Assembly: GCA_023441965.1 (NCBI GenBank)
Contig: JAEZNB010000099.1
Location: 17,705 to 81,704, forward strand
Reading direction: 5' to 3'
Origin: Bacillota bacterium
Lineage (GTDB): Bacteria; Bacillota; Clostridia; Lachnospirales; Lachnospiraceae
Length of the DNA: 64,000 nucleotides
A program made the translations under genes and the position numbers. Below, piece after piece: positions 29,664 through 39,367 of this stretch (positions within the stretch are counted from its first letter, which is position 1; every line of letters begins with the position of its first letter). The notes under the pieces are model-generated. The model was not told where the DNA came from. It did no database searches and saw nothing but the letters and a program-made list of their open reading frames with translations.

Positions 29664-30407
29664 ATGGCAAGGAAGGATAAGGGAAAGCAGATTTACCTGA
29701 AAGAAACATTGGCAGACCTGCTGGAGGGAGTGGCACGAATCAGTCTGATCGGATTTCTCTTCTATCGAAGCGCTTTTGCCTGCCTGCTCTTATGTCCGGG
29801 TATCTATCTTCATCTTCAGAAGAAGAGGAAGGAGCGGATAGCAAGAAATCAATGGAAGCTAAATCTGGAGTTTCGGGATGGCCTTGCAGCAATATCGGCG
29901 GCCCTAAGTGCAGGGTATTCCGCTGAGAATGCCTTGGTAGAGGCCCTGAAGGATCTGAGCCTGATTTATCCGAGGAATGCGATGATTCTGAAGGAATTTG
30001 CCTTCATGAACAATCAGATCCGCATGAATATCACCGTGGAGAAAGCCCTCAACGAGTTTGGAGAAAGAAGCGGTATAGAAGACATCATCAGCTTTGCCGA
30101 AGTGTTCTCGACCGCCAAGCGGACAGGAGGAGACCTAATCCAGGTGATTCGGTCTACCAGCGCTACCTTAAACGACAAGCTGGAGGTAAAGAGAGAAATA
30201 CTTACTCTGATCACTGCAAAGAAGCTGGAGGCAGAAATCATGAAATCAGTTCCCCTAGGGATCATCGGATATCTTACCCTGTCTTCCCCCGGCTTTCTGA
30301 CTCCGCTTTACCATAACCTTCTGGGAGTTACGATTATGACGATTCTCTTATTCCTATATCTGGGTGCTATGAAGGCAGTGAATAAAATCATATCAATAGA
30401 AGTATAG
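29664..30407 (+). CDS. tadB: Tad pilus inner-membrane protein TadB
   Basis: 247 residues. A T2SF-type domain (about 70-200: FRDGLAAISAALSAGYSAENAL, FSTAKRTGGDLIQVI) is bordered by membrane helices at about 33-55 and at the C-terminus (YLTLSSPGFL, IMTILLFLYLGA). It forms the platform that CpaF drives during Flp pilin assembly. GGAGGTGA precedes the ATG. The tadC gene follows 9 bases after the stop. Confidence 0.9.
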   Translation: MARKDKGKQIYLKETLADLLEGVARISLIGFLFYRSAFACLLLCPGIYLHLQKKRKERIARNQWKLNLEFRDGLAAISAALSAGYSAENALVEALKDLSLIYPRNAMILKEFAFMNNQIRMNITVEKALNEFGERSGIEDIISFAEVFSTAKRTGGDLIQVIRSTSATLNDKLEVKREILTLITAKKLEAEIMKSVPLGIIGYLTLSSPGFLTPLYHNLLGVTIMTILLFLYLGAMKAVNKIISIEV

Positions 30408-30416
30408 GAGGTGGCA

Positions 30417-31970
30417 ATGCTATATCTGAATATTGGCTTTTTATTGATCCTATCTATCTTGTACGCCACTTCCCTAAAGGGCTCGGGGAGCTTGCTCAGT
30501 GAGATCAACCGGAAGGAGCACAAGCTATACTTCCTCTATCCCCTCTCCAGGCTCCTGCTCAACAAAACAGGGCTGGAGCCCAAGCTCCGACATAATGCAA
30601 GAACCAGGGAAGCACTCACAGCCCTATATATTCATCATAAGCCGGATACCGAGCAGAAGCTTTACTGGTATGGCAGAGTGTCTCTAATTCTGTTGATTCT
30701 GATTCTATTCAATCTGTTTTCCCTTGTAAATGAGCTTCCCTCCGGTAAGCAGGCGAATACTCTGTATGAGGGATCCATCAGAAGACCGGAACAGGGAGAA
30801 GGAAGTAAAAATATGGACCTGACCGTTACTATCACCAGGGAGGGGAAGGAGGCTGAGGCCTTCGACGCAGGAGGAGATGGCAGGAAGGAATCCACAGAGC
30901 AGGATCTAAGGCAGCAGGAAAGCTATCGTGAGGAGATTAAGCTTAAAGTTGCCGAGAGAGACTACACCGAAGCAGAGCTGAATCAGGTAATGGAGGAGGG
31001 GATTGCTCTCCTAGAGGCAGATGTGCTGGGGAAAAATCCGGATTTTGAGCATGTGACGGAGGACTTAAATTTCATCAGCCGAATACCGGGAACAAGCATA
31101 TCGGTAGAGTGGTATCCTAAGGACGTTAAGCTTATTAAAGAAAATGGGCAGGTAGAAAATGAAGCTATGGAGGAGGACCGGCTGACAACCGGAGTTACAG
31201 CGGTACTCATCTGTCAGAACAGGAGACTGGAGCATAGTCTCGTCTTCACCATCAGACCTAAGGTGAGGTCTGAGAGGGAAACCCTTCTTATGAAGCTCTA
31301 TCTTGCTCTTCAGAAGGAGGACGAGACCAGCGGACAGGAAACAAGCATGAGGCTGCCGGACAGAATAGAGGGCTATCACTTAAGCTGGGAGGAGCAGGAG
31401 CAGGGAGAGGGGGCCCTATTACTCTTCTTAAGTCTGCTGCTGGCAGCAGGGGCTTGGATAGGCGGAGACAGAGAGCTGAAAAAGCGTATGAAGCTAAGAG
31501 AGAATCAGATGCGGATCGACTATCCGGAAATTATTAATAAATTCAACCTCCTTTTGAACGCCGGAATGACAATCAGGCAGGCCTGGTGCAAGATTGCGGA
31601 GGATTATGAGGGGAAAAGCAGAGGAGGTAAGACCAGAAAACGCTATGCTTATGAGGAGATGCTGTTGACAGCACAAGAAATTAAGCTCGGTGTACCGGAG
31701 AGCAATGCCTACGAGCAGTTCGGCAGAAGAACGGGGGTACTTCCCTTTATGAAGTTCGGATCCCTGGTTGCCCAGAATTTGAAGAAGGGAAACAGAGGAC
31801 TGGCAGACCTCTTAATGAGAGAGGCATGGGATGCCTTTGAAGAAAGGAAGGAGCTTGCCAAGCGTCTCGGAGAAGAAGCCGGAACAAAGCTCTTAGGTCC
31901 CATGATGCTGATGCTTATGATTGTGCTGATTATCATTATGATACCCGCCTTCCTATCCTTTGGCGTATGA
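30417..31970 (+). CDS. tadC: TadC-like T2SF protein with long insertion
   Basis: 517 residues from ATG 30417, with AGGAGGTGG upstream. Two N-terminal membrane helices flank a conserved loop (about 3-105), then an acidic extracytoplasmic stretch of about 220 residues (about 115-330). The C-terminal T2SF domain (PEIINKFNLLLNAGMTIRQAW, GRRTGVLPFMKFGSLVAQNLKKG) ends with a final helix MMLMLMIVLIIIMIP. It is the second platform protein of the pilus machine; the large insertion is typical of clostridial versions. Confidence 0.87.
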   Translation: MLYLNIGFLLILSILYATSLKGSGSLLSEINRKEHKLYFLYPLSRLLLNKTGLEPKLRHNARTREALTALYIHHKPDTEQKLYWYGRVSLILLILILFNLFSLVNELPSGKQANTLYEGSIRRPEQGEGSKNMDLTVTITREGKEAEAFDAGGDGRKESTEQDLRQQESYREEIKLKVAERDYTEAELNQVMEEGIALLEADVLGKNPDFEHVTEDLNFISRIPGTSISVEWYPKDVKLIKENGQVENEAMEEDRLTTGVTAVLICQNRRLEHSLVFTIRPKVRSERETLLMKLYLALQKEDETSGQETSMRLPDRIEGYHLSWEEQEQGEGALLLFLSLLLAAGAWIGGDRELKKRMKLRENQMRIDYPEIINKFNLLLNAGMTIRQAWCKIAEDYEGKSRGGKTRKRYAYEEMLLTAQEIKLGVPESNAYEQFGRRTGVLPFMKFGSLVAQNLKKGNRGLADLLMREAWDAFEERKELAKRLGEEAGTKLLGPMMLMLMIVLIIIMIPAFLSFGV

Positions 31971-32061
31971 GGGCATATCATGTGGTAGGATTGAGGCAGA
32001 TCATGGCATAAGAACAAAAGGAGCTTTCACAACTGCTTGGTGATGAATAGCCATAGAGGAT

Positions 32062-32364
32062 ATGCAGAGTAAAAACAAGGTTGTAATAAATGAACAGCAA
32101 AAATTTAGAGAGGAGACTGCCAGAGCGGCAGGAAGAAAGCAGATGAAAAAATTGATACAGATAAGTAAATTAAAGCAGATGAAGATGAGAATGAAAATAA
32201 AGGAAGTGGTTGAGAGAAAGATAGATGGAATCGGTGTAATTGAAGTTATCCTCATTATTGTGGTTTTGATTGCACTGGTAATCATTTTTAGGAAACAAAT
32301 TACAGAATTGGTAGAGAATATATTAGGTACGATCAGTGATAAAGCGGGTGAAGTTACGGAGTGA
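32062..32364 (+). CDS. Flp-type (type IVb) pilin precursor
   Basis: Up to 100 residues; the real start may be one of the ATGs at 32143-32194, because 32062 has a poorly spaced site. The prepilin cleavage region reads KIDG/IGVIEVILIIVVLIALVII: cleavage after Gly leaves Glu at position 5 of the mature hydrophobic helix, as in type IV pilins. A short polar tail follows (FRKQITELVENILG). It is the likely major subunit, processed by the prepilin peptidase at 36199. Confidence 0.85.
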   Translation: MQSKNKVVINEQQKFREETARAAGRKQMKKLIQISKLKQMKMRMKIKEVVERKIDGIGVIEVILIIVVLIALVIIFRKQITELVENILGTISDKAGEVTE

Positions 32365-32401
32365 TCGAAGAGGTACAGTAAAACCGGAGGAGAAGGTGTA
32401 T

Positions 32402-34951
32402 ATGCGCAGGGAGAGAAGGAATAGAAAACCGGAGGGGGCCATAACCGTATTCCTAAGCCTGGTGCTTCTGCTCATTCTGTCTCTTGTGATGACCATTCTC
32501 GAATCAGCGAGAGTAAATACAGCCAAGCTATTTGCGGATAGAGCCTTAAGGACAGCCATGGATTCCGTCTTGGCAGAGTTCTATGATCCGCTTTTTGAGG
32601 AGTATCACCTGCTGGCTCTGGAGGCCGGATACGGAGAAAGCGGAATCAACAGGGAGGAGATGGATCAGCGTTTAAGAGATTATATGTCCTATACCTTTAG
32701 GCCAAACAGGGACTTGCTCTATCATGAGGAGAGCCTTGAGCTATACGATATCTCAGTGGATTCCTTAAAGGTGGATAAGACTGCAGGGCTTATGGACTAT
32801 GGGGGAGAGCTGTTCCTGAATGAAGCGGTGGAATATATGAAATACAGAGAGCTGGGTAATGGCATGGAGCTTCTGCTGGATAAAATGTCAGCCCTCAAGA
32901 AGCCGGAGAAGGTCAGTGTCCTGTTTGAAGAGAAGCTTAAGGCAGAAGAGGAGCTGCTTGCCATAGAGAAAGGAATTCTGAGGCTGATGCAGCTCTTTGA
33001 CGGGATAGCTACCTCAGAGAAAGGGCTGAAGGTGAACACGGAAGGTGTTCTTCAGACCGTCCCTGATTATATAAAGAAGATCTGCTATGGGGAAGTGACG
33101 AGGGAGAAGGCAGGGATCAATAATGACAGTATTTATGCTGCCATGGCAGGTTCTTATGCGGATCCCGACAGCTACTTTACAAAGCTTGACCAATGCTTTC
33201 ATAGGCTGGACACAATTAAGCAAAGAATCAGATCACTGGATGCTTCAATCGAAGAAAGCAGAGAGTGGATCAATGATGCAAGGATTACCCTGGAGGAATG
33301 GATTGAACATCGGGATGAAGTGAAGAATGATAAAAAGAATAAAGAGGCCTATGAAACAGCGAAGACGCAGGTGAAGGCCTACAAGGAATACATTGAAGAG
33401 CTGGAAGAGCTGCTTAGCAATCAGGAGCTGGAGAGGACCGCCTGCGAGTCGAAGATGAATGCTGTGATCTATGAAATATCAGTCCATAGGGAGGATATCA
33501 CTTTACTGATACAGAACCTCAAGACCCTAATCCCACAAGCAGAAGCCGTCATAGATAATATTCTGCTGACCTCTGAGAAGGCGGACGATATTATCAAGCA
33601 TTATGAAGGAAGTCTGAAGTCGGCGAAGGAGGAGCTGGGGGAAGAGATTTATTCCACGATGGAGGAAGGACTTTGGGAGCTAAACAGATATCGCAGTGAT
33701 AACATTAGCGGATATCATTTTCCGAAGATGAAGGAGCTCCTGCAACAGGATTATGCAATAATCAATACAACAGAGACACAGCTTATAAAAGCGGGGACAG
33801 CCCTGGACAGTCGGGACTTGGGTCTGGCAAGGGAGTGCTTTGAGCGTGCCGGGGAGCTTCTAAAGATTTATCGGACCGAAGAGCTGAGGCTTGATTACAG
33901 CAGTCTGGTGATTCAGAAGAGCAGCGACGACAACCCTTTGGGCTTACTGGGAGAGCTGGTATCGGAAGGGCTTACCGGTTTGGTGACGGATGCCTCCAAG
34001 ATTTCCGAGGCCAAGCTTACCGAGGGAACACTTCCCTCCGACCTGGCTTTCTTAGGAGGGGAGACAGGAAGTGGATTTGATTTCGGTGCCTTCTTCAAAA
34101 GTCTGGTGATTGGTGGGAAAAATGCCGGACTGAAGGGCCTGTTCGGAGACTTTGGAGAATATGACTTTGCCACCACCTTAGGTGGGGTTGCCAATATGGC
34201 CACAGAGCATCTCTTATTCCAGGCTTATTTACAGGAGCATTTTTATCGTCTGCCGATGGAGGGAGAGGATACTTCGGGAAGAAAACCATCCGTGCTTGCC
34301 TATGAACAGGAATATCTTCTGATAGGGAAGCCTTCGGACAGGGAAAATCTGAAGACCCTTCTGTCGCAGCTGATACAGATCCGCGCGATACTGAACTTTA
34401 CCAGTCTCCTGGGAGATAAGGTGAAGTGGAAGGAGGCAAGAACCATTGCCTCCGGCTTGGTGGGATTTACAGGTCTGCCGATCCTGGTCTCGATTACTCA
34501 GACCATATTGGTTGTGTTACTGGCCTTTGCAGAAGCTCTGGTCGATACCTGTGCTCTGCTAATGGGCAAGGAGGTGGCGATCTTTAAGAAGCAGGTTGGT
34601 CTTAGCTTCATCGAGCTGCTTGGTCTGCAGAGGGACTTTATCCGCATGAAGGCAGCAGCTTATCCGAAAGAGCAAGGGGCTTTGGCTTTAACTTATGCGG
34701 ATCATCTGAAGATCTTTCTTTTTCTGAAGGATAAGCAAAAGCTTTCCTACCGATGTATGGATCTGATACAGGAGAATATCAAACTGAGGTATCAGAACAG
34801 CTTCTCCCTGCAAAGCTGTATCTTTGGTTATGAGACGGAAGCTAAGTTCTACATAAAATCTAAATTCATAGCCCTGGGTTTTGTGAAAAAGCTTACATCA
34901 AAGAATACGAAGGGCTTTCTCTATCATGTGAAGGCCGGTTATAGCTATTGA
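32402..34951 (+). CDS. DUF5702 protein of the tad locus
   Basis: 849 residues from ATG 32402, with GGAGGAGA upstream; the longer frame from 32336 lacks a site. It begins KPEGAITVFLSLVLLLILSLVMTILESAR, a pilin-like helix with a preceding Gly, then a very large extracytoplasmic part with long coiled coils (about 180-230 and 290-480). Membrane-like segments near 690-730 (GLPILVSITQTILVVLLAFAEAL) follow. DUF5702 proteins are constant members of tad loci in Clostridia. A role as large pseudopilin or scaffold is an inference. Confidence 0.85.
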   Translation: MRRERRNRKPEGAITVFLSLVLLLILSLVMTILESARVNTAKLFADRALRTAMDSVLAEFYDPLFEEYHLLALEAGYGESGINREEMDQRLRDYMSYTFRPNRDLLYHEESLELYDISVDSLKVDKTAGLMDYGGELFLNEAVEYMKYRELGNGMELLLDKMSALKKPEKVSVLFEEKLKAEEELLAIEKGILRLMQLFDGIATSEKGLKVNTEGVLQTVPDYIKKICYGEVTREKAGINNDSIYAAMAGSYADPDSYFTKLDQCFHRLDTIKQRIRSLDASIEESREWINDARITLEEWIEHRDEVKNDKKNKEAYETAKTQVKAYKEYIEELEELLSNQELERTACESKMNAVIYEISVHREDITLLIQNLKTLIPQAEAVIDNILLTSEKADDIIKHYEGSLKSAKEELGEEIYSTMEEGLWELNRYRSDNISGYHFPKMKELLQQDYAIINTTETQLIKAGTALDSRDLGLARECFERAGELLKIYRTEELRLDYSSLVIQKSSDDNPLGLLGELVSEGLTGLVTDASKISEAKLTEGTLPSDLAFLGGETGSGFDFGAFFKSLVIGGKNAGLKGLFGDFGEYDFATTLGGVANMATEHLLFQAYLQEHFYRLPMEGEDTSGRKPSVLAYEQEYLLIGKPSDRENLKTLLSQLIQIRAILNFTSLLGDKVKWKEARTIASGLVGFTGLPILVSITQTILVVLLAFAEALVDTCALLMGKEVAIFKKQVGLSFIELLGLQRDFIRMKAAAYPKEQGALALTYADHLKIFLFLKDKQKLSYRCMDLIQENIKLRYQNSFSLQSCIFGYETEAKFYIKSKFIALGFVKKLTSKNTKGFLYHVKAGYSY

Positions 34952-34954
34952 CCC

Positions 34955-35080
34955 GGGTGGTTCGGGATGTCCGCTCTTCTCTTTATGTAACACATCTAAA
35001 TAAATCAAATAATAAAAGAATCTCTCTCCAGGAAATCATTTGCTTATAGGTATCAGAAGAACGGACATCCCGGACCATCC
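34955..35080. repeat. Long inverted repeat within the tad operon
   Basis: 26-base arms, 34955-34980 and 35055-35080, complementary at 23 of 26 positions, with a 74-base AT-rich loop. It contains no gene and fills the gap between the DUF5702 and TadE-like genes. It would form a very stable RNA hairpin that could control the ratio of upstream to downstream genes, or it may be a small interspersed repeat. Confidence 0.75.
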
Positions 35081-35109
35081 GTAACGAAGGCCGGGAGTGG
35101 GACAAATAC

Positions 35110-36042
35110 ATGCGAATACAGAGCAGTAATAAACGAAAAGAAGGGTCCTGTGTGGATAGTCATAAGGTTAAGAGTGAGGCTTCCCTTACGGTGGAAGCAG
35201 CGATGGTTATGCCGATCTTTCTCTTATGTATCTTGGTATTCCTTTATTTCCTTCAGATTTTTACCGTTCATGAGCATATCCAGGATTCCATTACTAAGAC
35301 CGGTCTGTTTCTGGCGAAGTCAGCCTATGTCTATGGGGATTTCGTGGGAGGGGAGGATTATGCAACCCTTGACTTCTCTATGTTTGGGGAGGCGTATGAG
35401 CAGGACCTGTCGGAAGCCGCTGAGGTCATAACCGGTGATATTGTGGTAAAGGGACTGCTGAAGAAGGAGCTGGATATTCCACAGATCAACAAATCCTGCA
35501 TACAGGGAGGCTACCGGGAGATCAGCTTTTATAACAGCCGGATACTGGAGGGGGACTATATCGATATCGTAGTGCGTTATCATATCAGGTTTCCGATTTG
35601 GTTCTTCGGACTGGAGAACTTAAGGATGATACAGAGGGTTCGCTTAAGGGGATGGACGGGACATCAGCTGCCTGCTGCCTATACCATAATAAAGGAAGAA
35701 ACAGCAGAAGGTGAAATCGTCTATATCACCGTCACAGGCACCGTCTACCATACGAACAGAAGCTGCTCTCATCTGAACCTCTCTGTGGAAGAAGTACATA
35801 CCCTACCGGAGAATCGAAGAAATAAGAGCGGTGGCAAGTATTATCCCTGTGAGCTCTGCTGTAAAGGGAAGGGGACTTCCCCGGGAGAGAGCCCGGATAC
35901 ATACTACATCACGGAGGATGGAGACCGTTATCATATCAGAAGAGATTGCTCAGGCTTGAAAAGAACCGTGCGAGAGCTTCCGCTTTCAGAGGTATCGGAC
36001 AGGGCTCTCTGCAAACGGTGTGGGAACAAGCAGGCGCAGTAA
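35110..36042 (+). CDS. TadE-like protein with duplicated Cys/His domain
   Basis: 310 residues. SEASLTVEAAMVMPIFLLCILVFLYFLQIF is the TadE-type pilin-like helix (Glu at +5). The middle part (to about 195) is the extracytoplasmic TadE domain. The C-terminus has two repeats of about 45 residues (about 200-250 and 263-308): VYITVTGTVYHTNRSCSHL with PCELC, and YYITEDGDRYHIRRDCSGL with CKRC. Each has the order Y-H-C-C-C and could bind a metal or form disulfides. It is a pseudopilin with a metal-binding head, probably placed at the pilus tip or base. Confidence 0.83.
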   Translation: MRIQSSNKRKEGSCVDSHKVKSEASLTVEAAMVMPIFLLCILVFLYFLQIFTVHEHIQDSITKTGLFLAKSAYVYGDFVGGEDYATLDFSMFGEAYEQDLSEAAEVITGDIVVKGLLKKELDIPQINKSCIQGGYREISFYNSRILEGDYIDIVVRYHIRFPIWFFGLENLRMIQRVRLRGWTGHQLPAAYTIIKEETAEGEIVYITVTGTVYHTNRSCSHLNLSVEEVHTLPENRRNKSGGKYYPCELCCKGKGTSPGESPDTYYITEDGDRYHIRRDCSGLKRTVRELPLSEVSDRALCKRCGNKQAQ

Positions 36043-36198
36043 GCGAGTACGTCAGTGTTTATAAAGGCATCAGGGGCATCCGCATTAGCAAAGAGGATGG
36101 AACATAAGAAACATAAGCAGACAGGGAGCAAACAAGAGAAAATAAACAAAGTAAAGAAAAAATTAAGCAAAAGATAACAGGAATATGGGAGGAGCTTT

Positions 36199-36645
36199 AT
36201 GGCCGACTTGATAATAAAAGGTGTTTTAGGTATTCTGCTGCTGGCAACGGCACTGCAGGATGTACGGACAAAGAGAATAAGTCTGTGGATCATCCTTCTT
36301 GGAGCAGTACTGATCTGCGCCGGAATCCCCTTCGCAAAGGAGATCACAATTATTGATAGGGTGCTTGGTACCCTGGTGGGGGTGGTCATACTGATTACAA
36401 GCAAAGCAAGCAGAGGGAAAATCGGTATGGGAGATGGATATCTGCTTTGTGTTACCGGAATCTGTCTGGGCTTCTGGAGTAATATGGAGCTGTTTGCCCT
36501 TGCTTTGTTTGCAGCAGCTCTTGTATCTATCCTTCTGCTTATCCTAAGACTGGCAGACCGAAAAAAAAGCATTCCCTTTGTTCCTTTTCTCTTTTTGGCA
36601 TATCTGATTCAGAGCATCGGCACGAAGGCCTGGCAGATCGTATGA
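36199..36645 (+). CDS. tadV: Prepilin peptidase of the tad locus (A24 family)
   Basis: 148 residues, all membrane. The two catalytic Asp are in ALQDVRTKRI (about residue 21) and GMGDG (about 82), the CpaA/TadV short form of the A24 aspartic proteases. It cleaves the Flp pilin and TadE-like precursors after Gly. GGGAGGAG precedes the ATG. Confidence 0.92.
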   Translation: MADLIIKGVLGILLLATALQDVRTKRISLWIILLGAVLICAGIPFAKEITIIDRVLGTLVGVVILITSKASRGKIGMGDGYLLCVTGICLGFWSNMELFALALFAAALVSILLLILRLADRKKSIPFVPFLFLAYLIQSIGTKAWQIV

Positions 36646-36773
36646 AGAAAGCTCTTCTTATCACTCGACTTAATGATAGGCGCCATAAGAAGAACCCTGA
36701 AGCATATATGATATTTCGTTAACAGAAAAGAGGGTTGTTAGAAGATAGTTTAGATATTAAGGGAGGGGAAGCG

Positions 36774-37352
36774 ATGGCCAAAAGAGGTATCAAGGGAAGC
36801 TTAACTGTGGAGGCGGCCTTACTCCTTCCGATGATCGTATTCCTCATCTGCTCCTTAATCGTCCTGGCTTTTTATCTGCATGACAGAAACAGGATGGAAG
36901 GACTACTGGATGAGGTACTTATGAAGGGAGCCTTAGCAACCAAGCATGAAGCAGATGTCAGGACCGGTAGAGTGGAGTACGAGAACATAAGAAAACGGGG
37001 TGTGCTCTATCTGCTGATCGGGGACACAAAGCAGCAGGAGCAGGAGCTTCAGGAGTATCTGCGGGAGTTATCCGACCAGGGCTTCTTCCTTACTGAGATT
37101 ACCGATATCCGGGTTGAGGTGAGCAAGTTAAAGATGAAGATTACCCTAGAGGGCATTTTTGAAGTACCCCTAAGAGGAATTCTGGAGTTCTTCCGTCCGG
37201 ACCGCAGGATGAGAATGGCGGCAGAAAGAAGGATCCATGATCCGGCGGAGTTCATACGTGTCTCTGAGGTGGTCCTTGATACGGGAAGCAAAATAAAAAG
37301 CATTGATGAGCTGAAGAAAAAAATGGAGAAGGTGTTCGATTCGTCTAAATAA
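36774..37352 (+). CDS. TadE-like pseudopilin
   Basis: 192 residues from ATG 36774, which follows GGGAGGGGAAGC. IKGSLTVEAALLLPMIVFLICSLIVLAFYLHD is the TadE pilin-like segment. The remaining part is extracytoplasmic: two charged helices, strands and a C-terminal helix (DELKKKMEKVFDS). A minor pilin of the same machine. Confidence 0.85.
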   Translation: MAKRGIKGSLTVEAALLLPMIVFLICSLIVLAFYLHDRNRMEGLLDEVLMKGALATKHEADVRTGRVEYENIRKRGVLYLLIGDTKQQEQELQEYLRELSDQGFFLTEITDIRVEVSKLKMKITLEGIFEVPLRGILEFFRPDRRMRMAAERRIHDPAEFIRVSEVVLDTGSKIKSIDELKKKMEKVFDSSK

Positions 37353-37386
37353 ACGGATGCCGGACATGGTCAATACGGAGGATAGT

Positions 37387-39129
37387 ATGGTAATCGAGTA
37401 TAGCAAGGATCTGTATCATAACTACTTGAAAATTAAAGAGCATGGATACGCAGAGGAAAGCTCCTATTGTATTCGGATGCTGGAGGCGGAGGGGCTAAGC
37501 GGAATTTTAAAGCCTGACTGCAGAAGACAGGATGATCAGGTCTATTATTATTATGATATTACAGCAAAGCAATCCTTACTTAGCCTGCTTTCTAAGTCAT
37601 CCTTAAGTAAGGACTCCTTAAAGCAGCTACTGACAGCTGTGCTGGAAGCTGTTCTGAAGTCTTATGAGTATCTGCTGGATGAGAAGGGCTTTCTGATCGG
37701 TCCCGAAACCATTTACTATAATCTGAATAGCGGAAGCTATGAAATATGCTATCTGCCCGGAAACAGTACGGACGTGAGGGATCAGATGCTTGGGTTCACG
37801 GAATTTCTTATGAATAAGGTGGACTATAAGGATAAGGAAGCGGTCCTCTTAATCTATAACCTATATGCAGCGGGGAAGGAAGAGGGTTATGCCTTTGACC
37901 ATATGCTTCATATGATACATCATCCGAATCTGCTACAAGCAGTTAAGGGAAAGGGAAAGGGTACAGGACGAACCAATGCGGAGAGAAGGTCTTCTTACGA
38001 TAACCTCCATGATAAGTCATGGGAAAGCCTTCCTCAAAAAACCCCACAGGAAACAAGCTCCTGGTTATCGGAAAGGCGATCCTTGAGAGTAGAAGAAGAG
38101 CCGGGAGACAATCGGGAGCAAGCAAAACTATTCCCGGTCATGGAAGAGAGGGAAGCCAGAGAGGAGGAAGTCCTTTGTTATCCGATGGCAAGCTATCTGG
38201 GTACGGCAGGCTGTTTTCTGGGAGCCATATTGCTGCTATTTATATGCATGAAGACAAAGCTGTTTTATAACGAGCTGGGGTACAGAATTGATTACAGTAA
38301 ACTCTTTGCGATAATCCTGCTTCTGTTCTGCTGCAGCGGATATCTGTTGATGAAGCTGTGGAATAAGAAGAACAGAAACACAAGAATAATTACCATCAGG
38401 GAATACCATGACCCGAGACAGGTAATGGAAGCCCACAGTACTCCCTTGCGAAGTACAGGGAAGATGGCCGAGCTTTGGATGCAATTACAGATAAGAGTGA
38501 AGAGGTATGTAGGCCAGAAGGATAAAAGGAACCTACCGGGACCTGCTTCTGCCGAGGGGAGCGGGCAGGCTTTGGGGAGGAGGAAGAGTGAGACCCTAGC
38601 TGACAAAGGGTATGAGAATAAGAGTGATATATTCCGGGAGGAAGGATGGAGAAGCGGTGATTACGCTAAGCAGGAAACAGAGGAGAATGTGAGAGATAGG
38701 GAAGCAAGGGGTGTAAGAGATGCTATGATTACCAAAGAAGCCATGGGTGCAGAGACAATGCGCGCCATAGAAGCTATGGAAGAGCTGAATCCTACCTGCC
38801 TGCTCAATGCAACCGAACCGGAGTACAGCTGTATATTAAAGCCTGTGGAGGGAGCAGGGTATGAGCCGATTACCATCAAGAATTTCCCCTTCGTTATCGG
38901 TAAGCTTAAGAAAAATGTGGATTACTGTCTAGAAAAAGAGGTGATCAGTAGATATCATGCGAAGATTACGAAGGAGGGAGACTGTTTCTATATCACCGAC
39001 CTGAACTCCACCAATGGAACCACTCTTAACAAAGAAGCACTGATGACATATCAGCAGAAGGAGCTAAAACCCGGAGATGAGGTATCCTTCGCAAATATCA
39101 GATATCTGTTTATACTAAGCGAATTCTGA
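37387..39129 (+). CDS. DUF6382 and FHA domain protein
   Basis: 580 residues from ATG 37387, with GGAGG 5 bases upstream. The N-terminal half is DUF6382 (YYYYDITAKQSLLSLLSKSS, LLDEKGFLIGPETIYYNLN). Two membrane helices follow at about 275-335. A long charged linker leads to a C-terminal FHA domain (about 485-580): FVIGKLKKNVDYCLEKEVISRYHAKI and YITDLNSTNGTTLN, with the phosphothreonine-binding Arg, Ser and His, and Asn residues. It likely couples Ser/Thr-kinase signalling to the pilus system. Confidence 0.85.
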   Translation: MVIEYSKDLYHNYLKIKEHGYAEESSYCIRMLEAEGLSGILKPDCRRQDDQVYYYYDITAKQSLLSLLSKSSLSKDSLKQLLTAVLEAVLKSYEYLLDEKGFLIGPETIYYNLNSGSYEICYLPGNSTDVRDQMLGFTEFLMNKVDYKDKEAVLLIYNLYAAGKEEGYAFDHMLHMIHHPNLLQAVKGKGKGTGRTNAERRSSYDNLHDKSWESLPQKTPQETSSWLSERRSLRVEEEPGDNREQAKLFPVMEEREAREEEVLCYPMASYLGTAGCFLGAILLLFICMKTKLFYNELGYRIDYSKLFAIILLLFCCSGYLLMKLWNKKNRNTRIITIREYHDPRQVMEAHSTPLRSTGKMAELWMQLQIRVKRYVGQKDKRNLPGPASAEGSGQALGRRKSETLADKGYENKSDIFREEGWRSGDYAKQETEENVRDREARGVRDAMITKEAMGAETMRAIEAMEELNPTCLLNATEPEYSCILKPVEGAGYEPITIKNFPFVIGKLKKNVDYCLEKEVISRYHAKITKEGDCFYITDLNSTNGTTLNKEALMTYQQKELKPGDEVSFANIRYLFILSEF

Positions 39130-39147
39130 TTACAGATATTAATCCGG

Positions 39148-39175
39148 CAGGAAGCCTGGTGCTTCCTGTTTTTTT
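39148..39175 (+). terminator. Intrinsic terminator of the tad operon
   Basis: Stem CAGGAAGC/GCTTCCTG with a 5-base loop and seven T. Confidence 0.88.
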
Positions 39176-39367
39176 GTAGCAAAAGGGGGTAGGGGTAATA
39201 CAAATTAGAGGAGAAAGACCTTATATTCGGGTTGTAAAATATGGGATTCGAGTGATACAATGGATTTAATAGCTTTACCTTATGGTATAATAGAAATAGT
39301 AAAAACAGCAGCGAATATCTCTGCTTTGGAGAAGCAGTATTATTTCAGATGGAAAAGGGGAATGGGC

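Noticed and set aside
30411..31970. TadC segment VAERDYTEAEL as a further copy of the tape-measure DIAERDYI motif
   Set aside because: Only AERDY is shared, with no similarity in the flanking DEDL or LAP/RIxYxM parts; judged coincidental.
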